This document shows, piece after piece, positions 60,516 through 64,000 of a DNA stretch of 64,000 bases. The notes below the pieces were generated by a model, which saw nothing but the letters and a program-made list of their open reading frames with translations, had not been told where the DNA came from and searched no databases. The stretch comes from JAHEAO01 sp942492375 (GTDB lineage Bacteria > Pseudomonadota > Alphaproteobacteria > Rhodobacterales > Rhodobacteraceae), in NCBI GenBank assembly GCA_942492375.1, contig CALOEL010000002.1, forward strand, positions 372,001 through 436,000, read 5' to 3'. Numbering within the stretch: position 1 is the first letter of the stretch; each line of letters starts with the position of its first letter. Position numbers and translations under genes: made by a program.

Positions 60516-60685
60516 GCGCTGGACGCTCCAAATTCCCGCTTTTATAAGCGCCTCATGCAGCGGAGCCTGATGATTGTCATTCGAATTATCGGCCCGGCGC
60601 TCTGAGGATCAGGGGCGCCGGCCCATGGTGTGGAAACCCGCGCCGACCATTCCGCAACATCCGAATTCTGACAAGGACGCCAAGC

Positions 60686-63637
60686 ATGTGCGCCGATACG
60701 CCCGACTACAAAGCCACGCTGAACCTGCCGCAGACCGACTTTCCGATGCGCGCGGGCCTGCCGAACCGTGAACCCGGCTGGCTGGAGCGGTGGGAAAAGA
60801 TCGGTGTCTACGACCGTCTGCGCGAGAAGGAGGGGCGCGAGCCTTTCACATTGCATGACGGCCCGCCCTATGCCAACGGGCATCTCCATATCGGGCATGC
60901 GCTGAACAAGATCCTGAAGGACATGGTGGTGCGCAGCCAGCAGATGATGGGCAAGGATGCGCGCTACATCCCGGGCTGGGACTGCCACGGCCTGCCGATC
61001 GAATGGAAGATCGAGGAGCAATACCGCGCCAAGGGCCAGGACAAGGACGCCGTCGATACCATCGCCTTCCGCCAAGAATGCCGCAAATTCGCCGAGGGTT
61101 GGATCGACATCCAGCGCGACGAGTTCAAGCGACTCGGCGTGACCGGCAACTGGGCCGATCCGTACCTGACCATGAACTACCACGCCGAGCGTGTGATCGC
61201 CGAGGAGTTCATGAAATTCCTGATGAACGGCACACTTTATCGCGGTTCGAAGCCGGTGATGTGGTCGCCCGTCGAAAAGACCGCCCTGGCCGAAGCCGAG
61301 GTCGAGTATCACGATCACCAAAGCCCCACCATCTGGGTTCGCTTCCCGGTGATCCGTGGCGGCAATGTCCTGTTGGCCGAAGAGGATGTGGACGAATACG
61401 CCGCCGCTGATCAGGCGCTTCTGGCCGATGATCTGCATGAAGCCTCGGTGGTTATCTGGACCACGACGCCATGGACCATCCCGCAGAACCGCGCAGTCTG
61501 CTTCGGCCCCGGCATTACCTACGGGCTCTATGAAGTGACCGAAACGCCGGAGGAATGCTGGGCAACGGTCGGCGACAAATACCTGATGGCCGAAACTCTG
61601 GCCGAACAGATCTTTGTGCAAGCGAGGGTCGAGGGCTTCCGCCAGATCCGCCACGTCTCGGCGCAGGAACTGGCAGGGCTGCTGCTCGCGCATCCCCTTC
61701 GCGGCGCGGCGGACAACGGCGAGTGGGACTATGACGTGCCGATGTTCCCCGGCGATCACGTCACCGAAGACGCCGGCACCGGCTTTGTGCATACCGCCCC
61801 CAGCCACGGTGATGACGATTACCAGATCGGCCTGAAACACGGCCTGCCGATGACCTACAACGTGCTGGAGGACGGCTCTTTCCGCTCCGACCTGCCCTTG
61901 TTCGGTGGCGAGGTGATCATTACACCCAAGGGCAAGGACGGCGGCGCCAACAAGACCGTTATCGACAAGCTGGTCGAGGCCGGCGCGCTTCTGGCGCGGG
62001 GCCGCATCACCCATAGCTATCCGCATTCTTGGCGCTCCAAGGCGCCGCTGATCTACCGCAATACCCCACAGTGGTTCGCCGCCATCGACAAACCGGTGGG
62101 CGACGGCCAGGACGAGTATGGCACCACCATCCGCGAACGGGCGCTGACGAGTATCGACAAGCTTGTCAAATGGACCCCCCAAACCGGCCGCAACCGGCTT
62201 TACTCGATGATCGAGGCGCGTCCCGACTGGGTTCTGTCGCGCCAGCGCGCCTGGGGCGTGCCGCTGACCTGTTTTGTCAAGGTTGGCGCCAAACCCGAGG
62301 ATGACGATTTCCTATTGCGCGACGAGACCGTCAACAAACGCATCATTGAGGCGTTCGAGGCCGAGGGCGCCGATTGCTGGTATGCCGATGGTTTCAAAGA
62401 ACGCATGCTGAGCGATCTTCATGACCCGGACGCCTACGAACAGGTCTTCGATATTCTCGACGTCTGGTTCGATTCAGGCTCCACCCACGCCTTCGTGCTG
62501 CGTGACCGACCGGACGGGTCAGAGGATGGCCTCGCCGATCTCTATCTCGAAGGCACCGACCAGCATCGCGGCTGGTTCCATTCCTCCATGCTGCAAGCCT
62601 GCGGCACAATCGGTCGCGCGCCCTATCGTGGCGTCCTGACGCACGGCTTCACGCTCGATGCCAAGGGCAACAAGATGTCGAAATCGCTTGGCAACACGGT
62701 CGCGCCGGAAAAGGTCGTGCAGCAATACGGCGCCGATATCCTTCGGCTCTGGGTGGCGCAGTCCGACTATACCGCCGACCTGAGGATCGGTGATGAAATC
62801 CTGAAAGGCACCGCTGACAGCTATCGCCGCCTTCGCAACACGATGCGGTTCCTTCTGGGGTCACTTGCGCAGTTCACTGAAGCCGACCGGATCGAACCGT
62901 CCGAGATGCCCGAACTCGAACGCTGGGTGCTGCACCGCCTTGCCGTGCTGGATCATAAGGTGCGCACCGGCTACGCTGCGTATGACTTCCAAGGTGTGTT
63001 CAAGGAACTGTTCACCTTCGCCACGGTCGACCTGTCGGCGTTCTATTTCGACATCCGCAAAGACGTGCTTTATTGCGACGGCGACACACGCGAGCGCCGC
63101 GCAGCGCGGACGGTGCTCGATATCCTCTTCCACCGCCTGACCACATGGCTCGCCCCGATCCTGACATTCACGATGGAGGAGGTCTGGCTTGAACGCTTCC
63201 CCGGCGATGAAAGTTCTGTCCACCTCGTCGACATGCCCGCCACGCCCGCCGACTGGCTCGATGAACCGCTGGCCGCGAAATGGTCCGCGATCCGCCGCAT
63301 CCGCCGCGTGGTCACGGCAGCGCTCGAGATCCAGCGCCAGGACAAGGTGATCGGCGCCTCGCTCGAGGCCGCCCCGGTCGTCCATGTCGAGGACATGCAG
63401 GCGCTTGCCGCCGCTCGCACGGTGCCATTCGCCGATATCTGCATCACCTCGGGCATCACGCTGTCAGCTGATCCCAGCCCCGCCGAGGCGTTCCGCCTTC
63501 CCGAAGTCGACGGCGTGGGCGTGGTTTTCGAGAAGGCTGACGGAGAGAAATGCCAGCGCTGCTGGAAGATCCTGCCGGATGTCGGCGCCCATGATCATCC
63601 CGGCGTCTGCGGACGCTGCGACGCCGCGCTGGCCTGA
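60686..63637 (+). CDS. ileS: Isoleucyl-tRNA synthetase
   Basis: A 983-residue class I aminoacyl-tRNA synthetase charging tRNA-Ile. The HIGH motif is H66-L-H-I-G-H (PPYANGHLHIGHALNK) and KMSKS is at K663-M-S-K-S667 in GNKMSKSLGNTV. The CP1 editing domain lies between them (TTPWTIPQNRAVCFGPG). A C-terminal zinc finger is visible (CQRCWKILPDVG...HPGVCGRCDAAL). The start MCADTPDYKATLNLPQTDFPMRAG is the alphaproteobacterial form. The 170-bp spacer upstream (60516-60685) has GC-rich inverted sequences but no T-box or clear promoter. Confidence 0.97.
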   Translation: MCADTPDYKATLNLPQTDFPMRAGLPNREPGWLERWEKIGVYDRLREKEGREPFTLHDGPPYANGHLHIGHALNKILKDMVVRSQQMMGKDARYIPGWDCHGLPIEWKIEEQYRAKGQDKDAVDTIAFRQECRKFAEGWIDIQRDEFKRLGVTGNWADPYLTMNYHAERVIAEEFMKFLMNGTLYRGSKPVMWSPVEKTALAEAEVEYHDHQSPTIWVRFPVIRGGNVLLAEEDVDEYAAADQALLADDLHEASVVIWTTTPWTIPQNRAVCFGPGITYGLYEVTETPEECWATVGDKYLMAETLAEQIFVQARVEGFRQIRHVSAQELAGLLLAHPLRGAADNGEWDYDVPMFPGDHVTEDAGTGFVHTAPSHGDDDYQIGLKHGLPMTYNVLEDGSFRSDLPLFGGEVIITPKGKDGGANKTVIDKLVEAGALLARGRITHSYPHSWRSKAPLIYRNTPQWFAAIDKPVGDGQDEYGTTIRERALTSIDKLVKWTPQTGRNRLYSMIEARPDWVLSRQRAWGVPLTCFVKVGAKPEDDDFLLRDETVNKRIIEAFEAEGADCWYADGFKERMLSDLHDPDAYEQVFDILDVWFDSGSTHAFVLRDRPDGSEDGLADLYLEGTDQHRGWFHSSMLQACGTIGRAPYRGVLTHGFTLDAKGNKMSKSLGNTVAPEKVVQQYGADILRLWVAQSDYTADLRIGDEILKGTADSYRRLRNTMRFLLGSLAQFTEADRIEPSEMPELERWVLHRLAVLDHKVRTGYAAYDFQGVFKELFTFATVDLSAFYFDIRKDVLYCDGDTRERRAARTVLDILFHRLTTWLAPILTFTMEEVWLERFPGDESSVHLVDMPATPADWLDEPLAAKWSAIRRIRRVVTAALEIQRQDKVIGASLEAAPVVHVEDMQALAAARTVPFADICITSGITLSADPSPAEAFRLPEVDGVGVVFEKADGEKCQRCWKILPDVGAHDHPGVCGRCDAALA

Positions 63638-63647
63638 CCACGCATCC

Positions 63648-64000
63648 CTAGCGCGGGTAGCCGAACTCTCGCGTGATTGCCCAGAATTCGCGGTTAAGCT
63701 CGCCAAGATCGCCTATGGCTGACCTGATTTCGGTCAGTGCGGCCTCGTCAAGTTCGGTGCTCTGGCCCATCTTGATCTCGTCTCTGCGATCGGCGATCCG
63801 CATCAGGATCGTGCGGACATTGCCGCTGTCGGGATCGAAGGCATAGATGGAATGATTGTAGCGGTTGCGCGCCCCGGAAAGCCGGACCAGCTTCTTGGTT
63901 GCGGCAAGGATGCGCTTTCTCTCTGGCGCGGCGGTGCGCGGCAGCTTTGCCAGCCGTTCCACCAGATCGACGCGCGCGCGCATCGTGTTGAGTGTCAGGA
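63648..64000 (-). CDS. Hypothetical protein, partial at the right edge
   Basis: The frame is open to the window end, so the true start lies outside; 117 codons are visible, ending FWAITREFGYPR. An internal ATG exists at 63983, but the residues before it (LTLNT) read as coding. The protein is charged and helical (VERLAKLPRTAAPERKRILAATKKLVRLSGARNRYNHSIYAFD, RSAIGDLGELNREFW) with no recognised domain. It converges on ileS with 10 bp between stops. Confidence 0.6.
   Translation of the reverse strand, partial: LTLNTMRARVDLVERLAKLPRTAAPERKRILAATKKLVRLSGARNRYNHSIYAFDPDSGNVRTILMRIADRRDEIKMGQSTELDEAALTEIRSAIGDLGELNREFWAITREFGYPR

Noticed and set aside
60516..60685. Riboswitch or T-box before ileS
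   Set aside because: No T-box motif or conserved antiterminator; T-boxes are not expected in alphaproteobacteria. Only loose GC-rich inverted sequences are present.

Overview
This is a GC-rich bacterial chromosome segment. Gene content and style point to a marine or soil alphaproteobacterium of the Rhodobacteraceae (Roseobacter/Paracoccus type). The evidence is: an Fo ATP synthase operon in the order atpI-B-E-X-F without the F1 genes, a DUF5928-like glycosyltransferase, a BetC/BetA choline set, a carnitine dehydrogenase-thioesterase fusion, tandem dimethylglycine-dehydrogenase-like flavoproteins, and a dispersed intergenic repeat (GCCTCCGGCGGGGATATTTT type) that I associate with this family. 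No rRNA, tRNA or CRISPR was found.

Layout. 1-8.3 kb holds housekeeping genes: a partial YrbL-like gene, an ArsR repressor with its own palindromic operator, the Fo ATP synthase operon, a GntR/FadR regulator, an OmpA-like lipoprotein, an Ada-type methyltransferase, endonuclease III and adenosine kinase. 8.3-12.9 kb encodes envelope functions: a DUF4386 membrane protein, a PAP2 phosphatase, a sulfotransferase divergent from a glycosyltransferase, and a HIT protein. 12.9-14.5 kb is an AT-richer patch with an unrecognised secreted cysteine-rich repeat protein and a perfect 13+13 bp palindrome. 14.5-17.9 kb is rfbCDBA (dTDP-L-rhamnose), convergent with a 941-residue RTX protein. 21.5-24.0 kb is a second AT-richer island carrying a restriction-modification pair with a PLD-type nuclease.

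24.0-53.7 kb is a nearly continuous region for quaternary-amine catabolism. A minus-strand operon (beta-keto acid cleavage enzyme, lipocalin, carnitine dehydrogenase-thioesterase, acyl-CoA dehydrogenase, ADP-forming acyl-CoA ligase, CaiD-like hydratase) faces a CdhR-like regulator. It reads as a route from gamma-butyrobetaine/crotonobetaine and carnitine to glycine betaine. Next come betI-betC-GST-betA (choline sulfate to betaine aldehyde), a Dpp-type ABC importer with a phosphatase-like and a CocE-like hydrolase, and a LysR-controlled operon with two DMGDH/sarcosine-dehydrogenase-like flavoproteins, a betaine-homocysteine-methyltransferase-like protein, a non-pyrrolysine MttB homologue and a beta-hydroxyacid dehydrogenase. 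Together these could take choline and carnitine compounds to betaine and then strip its methyl groups.

53.7-64.0 kb returns to core genes: a small ORF, truA, ycjX-GNAT-ycjF, a large DUF2339 membrane protein, ileS, and a partial hypothetical gene at the right edge. All functional assignments come from reading the translated sequence; no database search was possible.
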